Source: Methanobacteriota archaeon (GTDB lineage: Archaea; Thermoplasmatota; Poseidoniia; Poseidoniales; Thalassarchaeaceae). From it: a DNA stretch of 14,163 nucleotides. Below are positions 1-6,293 of this stretch, in pieces. The position numbers and the translations under genes were made by a program. Numbering within the stretch: position 1 is the first letter of the stretch; each line of letters starts with the position of its first letter. The notes beneath the pieces are model-generated. The model worked only from the letters and a program-made list of their open reading frames with translations. It was not told where the DNA came from and ran no database searches. The stretch lies in contig PBWO01000008.1 in NCBI GenBank assembly GCA_002727275.1, positions 1-14,163 of the forward strand, read 5' to 3'.

Positions 1-155
1 TGGTGCCGGGAGGGGGACTTGAACCCCCGACCTTCGGATGTCTCAGACAATCTTCAGTTAGGCTGTTGCGCTCATCGATCTTTTCCTGCAAGGAGAGAAT
101 CCCCGCTGAAAGTTACCCTATGAGTCCGACGCGCTACCAACTACGCCACCCCGGC
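1..155 (-). tRNA. tRNA-Met (CAT), elongator type, intron-containing
   Basis: Read on the minus strand, the exons join into a complete 76-nt tRNA including an encoded CCA (plus-strand tgg at 1-3). The acceptor stem GCCGGGG pairs with TCCCGGC, with one G-U pair at the inner end. The D loop is AGTTGGTA and the anticodon stem is TCGGA/TCCGA. The anticodon CAT lies at plus 120-122. The T stem is GGGGG/CCCCC with loop TTCAAGT, and the discriminator is A. The first pair is G-C rather than the A-U of archaeal initiators, so the elongator tRNA-Met is the best call. A CAT anticodon could also be the Ile tRNA whose C34 is modified (agmatidine in archaea), which sequence alone does not fully exclude. A 79-nt intron interrupts the gene after A37. 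Confidence 0.95.
40..118 (-). other. tRNA-Met intron (79 nt) with bulge-helix-bulge splice site
   Basis: The intron sits between positions 37 and 38 of the tRNA, the canonical archaeal site. On the minus strand the exon bases CTCA (32-35) pair with intron TGAG near its 3' end, giving a 4-bp central helix. It is flanked by 3-nt bulges TA/G and AC/A, each cut after the second base. Outside one bulge lies the anticodon stem; beyond the other, intron GGTAA pairs with TTGTC (including G-U pairs). This is a textbook substrate for the archaeal splicing endonuclease. The rest of the intron holds a short TCCT-TGC-AGGA hairpin and no open reading frame. Confidence 0.88.
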
Positions 156-178
156 TAGGCGCTTCGACCAACACCGGC

Positions 179-184
179 CATATG
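179..184 (-). promoter_or_regulatory. possible TATA-like element for tRNA-Met
   Basis: The motif CATATG is centred about 26 bases upstream of the tRNA 5' end, the spacing expected for an archaeal TATA box when transcription starts at or near the mature end. It is a weak match to the consensus and no BRE is clear, so the call rests mostly on spacing. Confidence 0.3.
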
Positions 185-201
185 AGCATTCGTGCCATCC
201 T

Positions 202-221
202 TTCGGCCCCTTCGGGCCGAA
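202..221. repeat. perfect 8-bp inverted repeat between tRNA-Met and the first CDS
   Basis: TTCGGCCC (202-209) and GGGCCGAA (214-221) form a perfect 8-bp palindrome with a 4-base CTTC spacer. It lies 47-66 bases upstream of the tRNA 5' end and about 50 bases upstream of the likely start of the divergent gene. It could be a protein-binding operator or an RNA hairpin. No T-run follows on either strand, so it is not an obvious terminator. Confidence 0.7.
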
Positions 222-273
222 GATAGCACACGCAGGGTTGATTTGCGCGGCGCTCCCGCAAGGGCGCGTTAGC

Positions 274-1200
274 ATGGTTGATGTCGACAGCGCGATGCAC
301 GCCAGCGCCTATTCAGGTAAGCGCAGAGGTCGCAAAAGCGAACAGGAAAAGCAGGAGGAGAAGCAGAGCCGAGTGCTCGAACCGTTCGACCCTGTTGAGC
401 ATGCCAAGAAAGAGACTGCAGACGCTTACTCGATGTGGATTGTGATTTTCTATGGGCTCGCTGTAGCCGCTTTCCTTCGATTTTGGCTAATGCCCACCAT
501 GACTGAGCCCAGCAGGGCCCTATGGCTGCTGCCAATGCTACTGATGGCTGCTATTCCTTCCCTGCACAAACTAATCGTTCCTTCAGACTACTACGATATG
601 TACACTGCTGGAAATTGGTTCAGGGCTTGTTTCCTGTATCTATTCACTTGGCTTGCTCTCTCATTCATCGTTGCCAACCCTCCTCTGGCTGATGTCGCTG
701 CTCCTGCCTTGGCAGGAGGCCTAGATATCGAAGAAACTGAGGGCATCGAGTCGATCAAGTGGAAAGGCGGGGAGTTGACTATTGAACTCAATCAGGACGA
801 TGCGAGTATCGTACTGGGAATGGGAGTTCGCGACAACATCGATGTCGAATCGGCCAATATGACACTCACCATTTGGAAAGGCAATAGCCAGGTGGAAGAG
901 AATACTATGATTCACTTTGAGTCTGTCCCGGTTGGTACTCTAACCGATGCTATGGATACCTTCGATGAAGTCAATGGTAGTTGGAGTCGTGGCCAACTGA
1001 GGAATACCCTGACTAGAGATTACATCGGACCCAAGGTGGCCCCTCTATCAACCGATTACGGGCTTGCATGGGATCTCGGTCAACTCGGCCCGGGAGAATA
1101 CAATGTTCAGATTACACTCGTAGAAGATGGTGCCCCTTGGAAGGGAGGTCTAAACATCTGGTCTGCTACCTACAAGTTGGATATCTCACAGGTCGGCTAG
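274..1200 (+). CDS. hypothetical membrane protein, three TM helices plus extracytoplasmic domain
   Basis: I do not recognise the family. The 308-residue product opens with a charged stretch rich in Lys, Arg, Glu and Gln (about residues 15-50). Three hydrophobic helices follow at about 53-73, 82-102 and 114-137. A soluble C-terminal part of about 170 residues with alternating hydrophobic and polar residues looks beta-rich. With three helices the C-terminal domain probably lies outside the membrane if the charged N-terminus is cytoplasmic. I chose ATG 274; an in-frame TTG at 238 and an ATG at 295 are alternatives, and no Shine-Dalgarno decides between them. The gene is divergent from tRNA-Met and convergent with rfcS, with which it shares the stop palindrome CTAG (1197-1200). 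An envelope role is inference only. Confidence 0.8.
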   Translation: MVDVDSAMHASAYSGKRRGRKSEQEKQEEKQSRVLEPFDPVEHAKKETADAYSMWIVIFYGLAVAAFLRFWLMPTMTEPSRALWLLPMLLMAAIPSLHKLIVPSDYYDMYTAGNWFRACFLYLFTWLALSFIVANPPLADVAAPALAGGLDIEETEGIESIKWKGGELTIELNQDDASIVLGMGVRDNIDVESANMTLTIWKGNSQVEENTMIHFESVPVGTLTDAMDTFDEVNGSWSRGQLRNTLTRDYIGPKVAPLSTDYGLAWDLGQLGPGEYNVQITLVEDGAPWKGGLNIWSATYKLDISQVG

Positions 1201-2153
1201 TTGCCTAGCAGTGTACAAAGGCGAGCGGTCATCGCATCCAGTTGTAGCGCCTCGCCACCACCCTCAACCATTCTGAAGTCGCACTCTGCCATAGCCTCAG
1301 TCACACCGAGCTTTTCGGCTTCACCTAGGAAGGTAACTGTGCCCAACTCACGGTGCATCTGATTGACAAGATCTGTTCCTGCAAGACCGAACTTATCCAA
1401 CAGTCCCTTGAGTCTACGGCGGGCTGGCTGGAAACCATCCTCCTTGCAGGCTAGGATGTAACTGTGCAACTCTTCGGGGGGAGCCGTTGCTGTGGTCTCG
1501 TATACTAGGTCACGAGTAACATTCTGGTCTAGCGATGCAGCGACTTGCAGAGAGGTGATTGCCTTGCGTAAGTCCCCTAGACTGACGTGAGCAATGGCTA
1601 CAGCCGCCTCCTCCTCGAGGTTGATTCCTTCATTTGCAGCCACTGATGTGACCATCTCGAGAACTTGGTCTTCAGCTAGCGGCCTAAATCTGAATACTGC
1701 ACAACGAGATTGAATCGGCTCAATGATCTTGGACGAGTAATTGCAGGACAGGATGAATCTGCAGGTCTCAGCATTTTGCTCCATGATTCTGCGTAATGCG
1801 CCTTGTGCATCGGGAGTAAGCGCATCTGCCTCATCGAGGAAGATGACCTTGAATGTGGTTCCCGGTGATGGCGCTGTCCGTGCAAACTGCTTGACTTTGG
1901 TTCGAATTGACTCTAGTTTGCGCTCATCGCTAGCGTTCATCTCTAGCAGATTGATTCTGTACCCCTCACCGAATACATCCTTCGTCAGTGCGAGGGCTGC
2001 AGTCGTCTTCCCAGTGCCTGGTGGTCCTGCGAAAAGCAGGTGTGGGAAGGTGCGGGACTCGGCGTATGCCTTGAGTCGGTCGACTATGGCTTTCTGGCCC
2101 TTAATGTCGCCCACAGTCTGCGGCCGGTGACGTTCTACCCACAATTCGCTCAT
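1197..2153 (-). CDS. rfcS: replication factor C small subunit (clamp loader ATPase)
   Basis: This is the small subunit of the archaeal clamp loader, which uses ATP to open the PCNA sliding clamp and place it on primer-template DNA. The 318-residue product shows Walker A GPPGTGKT (43-50), Walker B VIFLDEAD (103-110), a sensor-1 LSCN (135-138) and the RFC-box SRC motif (149-151) that supplies the arginine finger to a neighbouring subunit. Length fits the archaeal small-subunit family, which is 310-330 residues. The ATG at 2153 is preceded on the minus strand by a purine-rich GAGGAAGGA. It is the last gene of a minus-strand series after panB, with 65 bases between them, and ends tail-to-tail on the upstream membrane gene. 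No inteins are present. The large subunit (rfcL) is not in the window. Confidence 0.97.
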   Translation of the reverse strand: MSELWVERHRPQTVGDIKGQKAIVDRLKAYAESRTFPHLLFAGPPGTGKTTAALALTKDVFGEGYRINLLEMNASDERKLESIRTKVKQFARTAPSPGTTFKVIFLDEADALTPDAQGALRRIMEQNAETCRFILSCNYSSKIIEPIQSRCAVFRFRPLAEDQVLEMVTSVAANEGINLEEEAAVAIAHVSLGDLRKAITSLQVAASLDQNVTRDLVYETTATAPPEELHSYILACKEDGFQPARRRLKGLLDKFGLAGTDLVNQMHRELGTVTFLGEAEKLGVTEAMAECDFRMVEGGGEALQLDAMTARLCTLLGN

Positions 2154-2199
2154 GACAGTCCTTCCTCATCCTGATGCGAGCGTCCATGAATGTTGTGAG

Positions 2200-2213
2200 G
2201 GGCTCGTGAGCCC
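2200..2213 (-). repeat. GC-rich inverted repeat between panB and rfcS
   Basis: GGGCTC and GAGCCC, separated by two bases, begin five bases after the panB stop on the minus strand. In RNA this would fold as a short 5-bp hairpin with a 4-base loop. There is no following T-run, so termination is uncertain. It could be a pause, processing or stability element separating panB from rfcS. Confidence 0.35.
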
Positions 2214-2218
2214 TCTGC

Positions 2219-3034
2219 TCAGTACCTCTCTTCCTCGTTCGGGAAGTCCATACTACGGACATCCGAAACATACTGCTTGACTGCGTCCTCAGTCATCGAA
2301 CCCAAGTCGGCATATCTCCTGAGGAATCGTGGTGAGAAGTCCTTGGTTATGCCCAACATGTCGTGCAGCACCAGCACTTGTCCATCGCAGTCTGGTCCCG
2401 CTCCGATACCAATGGTGGGAATGGTCAGAGCCTCGCTAACCTGCTTGGCCAACTCTGAGGGAATTTTCTCGAATACAACTGAGAAGCAACCTGCCTCCTC
2501 GAGTGCCTTGGCATCCTCCATCAGTTTCGCTGCCTCGGCCTCTTCTTTGGCTCGAACAGTATAGGTCCCGAACTTGTAAATCGACTGAGGTGTCAATCCG
2601 AGGTGACCCATCACAGGGATTCCTGCCTCAACAATGAGTTTGACTGATTCGCAGACCTCTGTGCCTCCCTCTAGTTTCACAGCATGCCCGCCAGACTCCT
2701 TCATGATTCGAATCGCTGAGTCGAGTGCGGTCTTGGAGTCGCCCTGATACGAGCCGAATGGCATGTCCACGACCACTAGGGCTCTGTCAACACCATTGAT
2801 CACGCACTGGGCGTGATAGATCATGTGCTCGAGTGTGATTGGGACTGTTGTCTCGTTGCCGGCCATCACATTGGACGCGGAGTCTCCGACGAGGATGACA
2901 TCAATTCCAGCGTTGTCCACCAGTCGTGCTAGGGAGTAGTCGTATGCAGTCAACATGGCGATCTTCTCGCCCGACTGCTTCATCTTCACGAGAGTCTGCG
3001 TAGTGACCTTCTTTGCTCGGCTAGAAATCGCCAC
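2219..3034 (-). CDS. panB: 3-methyl-2-oxobutanoate hydroxymethyltransferase (ketopantoate hydroxymethyltransferase)
   Basis: PanB transfers a hydroxymethyl group from 5,10-methylene-tetrahydrofolate (or an archaeal pterin equivalent) to alpha-ketoisovalerate, making ketopantoate for coenzyme A. The family TIM-barrel motifs are present: LTAYDYSLA near 28-36, VGDS with metal-ligand Asp51, VVVDMPFGSY with second metal-ligand Asp90, KLEGG with Glu122, GHLGLTPQ at 143-150, and VFEKIP with catalytic Glu189. I chose GTG 3034 because a strong GGAGGG lies 7 bases upstream and the resulting 271 residues match the usual length. An upstream in-frame GTG at 3082 would add 16 unconserved residues. The Shine-Dalgarno lies inside a perfect 7-bp hairpin. 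The gene follows the permease by 57 bases and precedes rfcS, so co-transcription is likely. Confidence 0.95.
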   Translation of the reverse strand: MAISSRAKKVTTQTLVKMKQSGEKIAMLTAYDYSLARLVDNAGIDVILVGDSASNVMAGNETTVPITLEHMIYHAQCVINGVDRALVVVDMPFGSYQGDSKTALDSAIRIMKESGGHAVKLEGGTEVCESVKLIVEAGIPVMGHLGLTPQSIYKFGTYTVRAKEEAEAAKLMEDAKALEEAGCFSVVFEKIPSELAKQVSEALTIPTIGIGAGPDCDGQVLVLHDMLGITKDFSPRFLRRYADLGSMTEDAVKQYVSDVRSMDFPNEEERY

Positions 3035-3036
3035 AT

Positions 3037-3053
3037 CACTCCCTCCGGGAGTG
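3037..3053 (-). promoter_or_regulatory. hairpin that sequesters the panB Shine-Dalgarno
   Basis: On the minus strand CACTCCC, loop GGA, GGGAGTG form a perfect 7-bp stem that ends two bases before the preferred GTG start at 3034. The ribosome-binding sequence GGAGGGAG spans the loop and the 3' arm, so the folded form would hide it. This is seen directly; a role in translational control of panB is inference. If translation actually starts at 3082 the hairpin would be inside the coding region. Confidence 0.5.
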
Positions 3054-3091
3054 TGTCGAGGGCGATTACCCCCTTCAACCACTCGCCTGCT

Positions 3092-4747
3092 TCATTCCTG
3101 CTGCGCAGCCATTGAGCCAGTCGCTTGAAGGAATTCCTCGAGTCGGATCAAACCATCACTGTTCTCATCTGCGGCTTGGAAGAATGTGTGAGTTCGCCCC
3201 TGCTCTCCAGTCTCCAGCCCCAGTGCTTGTACGGCTGACTCGAATTCTCTAAGGGTGAGCAGTTCGTTGTTCCAAGTATCTGCTGCATAGAATGCCGCAG
3301 TACGTCGAATTTTCTCTGCCCCTGCGGGGTCGGTGGCCATTAATTTGTAAGTTTCCCAAGGCGATATCCGATAGCTGGTGTGGCGACTTCCATAGCCAGT
3401 GTAAATGATGAATCCAATTGCCATTGCTGTGCCTGCTCCGATAACAGCCTCAATTCCCATAAAGTAGAGCAGAGAAATACCCGTGATGATGCCAAAGATC
3501 TGCAGGAACGGGTGTAGAGGAGCGCGGTACTCGGGCTGGTACCAAGCATGAGACTTGGTTGCCTTGCGCATAATGAGCACGCTCATGCACATCAGAACAT
3601 AGGCCATTATCTGGAATCCACTGGCGAACTCTGCGACTGCGTGAACATCTATTGTCACAAGTGCCAGTGCCATCGCGAGACCCGTGACAATGATTGCAAA
3701 GTGAGGAGTGGCATACTTGTGATGCACATCGTAGAACGAGTCGGGCAGTAGGTTGTCCCTGGACATCGCGAAAAGGTATCTGGAAGCGGCTAGGATTCCT
3801 GCCAGTGCCATCGAAGTCATTGTCAGGATTGCCACAACTGCCGCGAACACGGCCACAGAACTGCCTCCGACTATCTCGGCGAAGACCCTTACAGGGTCCT
3901 CGATTGGGTGTCCGTGAGAATCGAAGAATGCCTCTGGAGGGATTACTGCAGTCATCGTAGCTACGAGTGTTGCGTACAGGACCATTCCGATGACAAGAGA
4001 AGTCATTATGCCTCCAGGTAGATTCTTGCCCGGATTCTTGATTTCACCACCAATTGCTGCCACCTTGGTCACGCCAGCATATGAGACCAGAACCAGCGAA
4101 GCTGCCTCGCCCATCGTCATCCAGTCCTCCCTAGTCTCAAGTGTCGGAGTAGATCTCGAATAATCGGCCTCACCGCTCATGATTGCCCACAGAGTCAGAA
4201 TCAGAAGCATTAGAATCGAAATGGTCACGACTGGTGTTTGTACCGACTTGATTCTCTTCAGGCCGAGTACATTGATCATGGTAATCAGGACCAGCATTCC
4301 CAATGCGGCCTGAATATCGGTGATGTCCGTACCCAGATAACTTTGGACGAACATCAGGTAGGCCGAGAATCCAATGAGCGCAAAGGCTGCCTTGAGAAGG
4401 AAAGAGGCCCATAGAGCCAGTCCTGTCATGGTTCCGTACATAGGCCCGAAGACTCGCTCAATGTAGATGTAAGAGCCTCCAGATGTCGGCATTGCAGAAG
4501 CCAACTCGCTCTTATTGAGTGCTCCAGGAATAACCACCAGAGCCGCTAGGACGTAGGCGAGCCATGCACCGCCTCCGACCATCTCGAAGGCAAGTGAAGG
4601 CAGAACGAACAGCCCACTGCCAATCATCGCAGACAGGGAGATGATTACAACTGAGAAGAAGCCGAGACGTCTTTCCAGAGTAGTTGAGACTGCCTCGATT
4701 GGAGTCAGGACGATTCCTGCAAGGCCCTGCGGGCCTTCCGGACGCAT
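3092..4747 (-). CDS. APC-superfamily amino acid permease with C-terminal EF-hand pair
   Basis: This 551-residue product is a polytopic transporter of the amino acid-polyamine-organocation superfamily. The first helix carries the unwound substrate-binding signature IGSGLF (42-47), followed by LNKSELASAMPTSGGSYIYI, typical of helices 2-3, and about 12 helices to near residue 450. Substrate cannot be told from sequence. The cytoplasmic C-terminal tail of about 90 residues holds a canonical EF-hand loop (Asp527, Asn529, Asp531, Gly532, Glu538) paired with a degenerate one (Asp490 to Glu501). That suggests calcium sensing, which is unusual for the family. The ATG at 4747 is the only early start codon; a 7-bp inverted repeat lies just inside the gene. 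It is first in the series permease-panB-rfcS and divergent from the lipoprotein gene, with 80 bases between starts. Confidence 0.9.
   Translation of the reverse strand: MRPEGPQGLAGIVLTPIEAVSTTLERRLGFFSVVIISLSAMIGSGLFVLPSLAFEMVGGGAWLAYVLAALVVIPGALNKSELASAMPTSGGSYIYIERVFGPMYGTMTGLALWASFLLKAAFALIGFSAYLMFVQSYLGTDITDIQAALGMLVLITMINVLGLKRIKSVQTPVVTISILMLLILTLWAIMSGEADYSRSTPTLETREDWMTMGEAASLVLVSYAGVTKVAAIGGEIKNPGKNLPGGIMTSLVIGMVLYATLVATMTAVIPPEAFFDSHGHPIEDPVRVFAEIVGGSSVAVFAAVVAILTMTSMALAGILAASRYLFAMSRDNLLPDSFYDVHHKYATPHFAIIVTGLAMALALVTIDVHAVAEFASGFQIMAYVLMCMSVLIMRKATKSHAWYQPEYRAPLHPFLQIFGIITGISLLYFMGIEAVIGAGTAMAIGFIIYTGYGSRHTSYRISPWETYKLMATDPAGAEKIRRTAAFYAADTWNNELLTLREFESAVQALGLETGEQGRTHTFFQAADENSDGLIRLEEFLQATGSMAAQQE
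4721..4737 (-). repeat. inverted repeat just downstream of the permease start codon
   Basis: AAGGCCC (4721-4727) and GGGCCTT (4731-4737) form a perfect 7-bp stem with a 3-base loop. It spans codons 4-9 of the permease gene. It may be a 5'-proximal mRNA hairpin affecting initiation, or a protein-binding site in the divergent region, or chance. Confidence 0.4.
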
Positions 4748-4827
4748 GCTCAGTCCGAATCAAGACCGTTGTTGAAGGTTCTCCCGCCGAATCCTTCTTG
4801 CTCGGCACTCCCTCTCAGCATCTGAAA

Positions 4828-5859
4828 ATGAGGTCGCTGCTAGGAATTGTGGTAGTCATGCTGGTACTTGTACCAATGAGTGGATGCTTTGGAATCGGCA
4901 GTGAGGGCGGAATTTTTGGTGACGAGCCAGAAAAAGAGCCTCTTAGGCTGAATCACATTCAGATGGAGGGCACTCACAATTCATATCACATCGAGCCCAT
5001 TTTCTCACCCACTAGGGAGTACATGTACACTCACGAGCCACTAGATGTTCAAGCATCTCAACTGGGAGTCAGACAGTTCGAAATTGATGTCTGGTGGGAT
5101 GTTAGAGATGGATTGAGAGTATATCACAACCAGTACGACTCTGGCACCACCTGCCCTACCTTCCAAGACTGTCTCGAGACTCTACTGAGTTGGTCTCAAG
5201 CCAACAACGAGCATCACCCTCTGATGATCTGGATTGAGCCGAAAGACTGGCCCGAGCAGGCAGCAGACATCACCACAACCGTAGAGCTCTCGGGACTTCT
5301 ACAGGAGATTGAGTCCGAGATAGCAGAGTTTTGGCCCCGTAATCTGACCATCGCCCCTGATGATGTCCGTGGCGAATGGCCGACTCTGAATGAGGCAGTG
5401 CTGACTGACGGTTGGCCATTGTTAGAAGAGAGTCGTGGTAAGGTCATCTTCGTTCTACTAGCTAGAGGAGACATGCGTGACCTGTACCTCGAAGATTACC
5501 CTGGATTGAGTGGAGCGTTGATGTTTACGCTCTCAGACTTGGGGTCGGATGAGGCTGCAATATTCTCCCTAACCGATCCGATTGGTGATGGAGAGCAAAT
5601 TGCACAACTGGTTACTGATGGTTACATCGTTCGCACTAGGGCAGATAGCGGCGGCGAGGAGCCTGACAACAACGATACTACTCGATTCGAGGCCGCTCTA
5701 GCCGTGGGTGCACACACCATTTCAACCGACTATCCGGGGCCAGTAGAAGGAATGGACTACTGGATTGCTATTCCCAACGGAACTCCCAGTCGCTGCAACC
5801 CTCTAGTTGCACCTACTTGGTGCGCTTCTGAGAATATCGAGAATCAGTTGCCTTCCTGA
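4828..5859 (+). CDS. secreted lipoprotein, Ca2+-dependent phosphoinositide phospholipase C-like
   Basis: The 343-residue product begins with a signal peptide, hydrophobic from about 4-17, ending in the lipobox MSGC, so Cys20 should be lipid-anchored outside the membrane. The mature part matches the PI-PLC-C1 type TIM-barrel phosphodiesterases: QMEGTHNSYH (45-54) with the first catalytic His at 50, FEIDVWW (84-90) with acidic metal ligands, VYHN (98-101) with the second His at 100, WIEPKDW, and a C-terminal RADSGGEE followed by GAHTISTDYP. Eukaryotic PLC and bacterial PI-PLC share the two-histidine mechanism; the acidic ligands suggest a metal-dependent form. A headgroup phosphodiester of a membrane or scavenged lipid is the likely substrate, but this is not proven. 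Upstream in-frame codons back to 4684 overlap the divergent permease, so ATG 4828 with its signal peptide is preferred. Confidence 0.85.
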   Translation: MRSLLGIVVVMLVLVPMSGCFGIGSEGGIFGDEPEKEPLRLNHIQMEGTHNSYHIEPIFSPTREYMYTHEPLDVQASQLGVRQFEIDVWWDVRDGLRVYHNQYDSGTTCPTFQDCLETLLSWSQANNEHHPLMIWIEPKDWPEQAADITTTVELSGLLQEIESEIAEFWPRNLTIAPDDVRGEWPTLNEAVLTDGWPLLEESRGKVIFVLLARGDMRDLYLEDYPGLSGALMFTLSDLGSDEAAIFSLTDPIGDGEQIAQLVTDGYIVRTRADSGGEEPDNNDTTRFEAALAVGAHTISTDYPGPVEGMDYWIAIPNGTPSRCNPLVAPTWCASENIENQLPS

Positions 5860-5873
5860 TTGCTTTGCCGGCA

Positions 5874-6293
5874 TCATACCTTGGCGATAACTTTCAACTC
5901 GATTGCAATGTTAGTAGGTAAAGCCTCTACCGAGACTGTTGTGCGAGCAGGTAGAATGTTGGCAAAGTAATCTGCATAGACCTCATTGTAGCCAGGAAAA
6001 TCCCTATCCATATCCACTAGGAATACAAGTACATCCACGACATCATTGAGGCTCGAACCATGTGCCTCTAGAATGAGTCTGACATTGTTAATGACTGAAT
6101 GAGTCTGGGCTTTGATGTCGTAGTCTAGAGGATTGCCCTCCTCATCCTTGATTGGCCCTCCAGGAATCTCGTTGGTCTCAGGTGTCCTCGGACCCATTCC
6201 GCTGACAAACAGTAGATCTCCAACCCTATGCAAGTGAGGATATGCGCCAACTGCCGAGGGTCCTGCATCAGTGATGAATGGACCATCTGACAT
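5874..6293 (-). CDS. RidA/YjgF-family deaminase, 2-aminomuconate deaminase-like
   Basis: A 139-residue member of the RidA/YjgF/UK114 family of trimeric enamine/imine hydrolases. The family core is visible: VGDLLFVSG (24-32), the GSSLNDVVDV segment (79-88), PARTTV with the carboxylate-binding Arg117, and IAIELKVIA with Glu132. Residues 42-66 (EIPGG...DYDIKAQTHS) and MDRDF-YN-VYADYF match my recollection of the subgroup called 2-aminomuconate deaminase, longer than housekeeping RidA at about 128. Its ATG overlaps the stop of the upstream dioxygenase-like gene in TAATG, so the two are translationally coupled. With two LigB-family partners, deamination of the amino-substituted ring-cleavage product is the natural role. 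A general imine-clearing RidA is the alternative. Confidence 0.9.
   Translation of the reverse strand: MSDGPFITDAGPSAVGAYPHLHRVGDLLFVSGMGPRTPETNEIPGGPIKDEEGNPLDYDIKAQTHSVINNVRLILEAHGSSLNDVVDVLVFLVDMDRDFPGYNEVYADYFANILPARTTVSVEALPTNIAIELKVIAKV

Noticed and set aside
40..118. Possible C/D-box guide RNA inside the tRNA-Met intron (CGATGA and two CTGA motifs)
   Set aside because: The box C is imperfect and the sequence before the CTGA boxes is not complementary to the tRNA-Met anticodon region or another visible target. A guide in this intron is therefore not supported.
202..221. The 8-bp palindrome as an intrinsic terminator
   Set aside because: No T-run follows it on either strand and both neighbouring genes point away from it.
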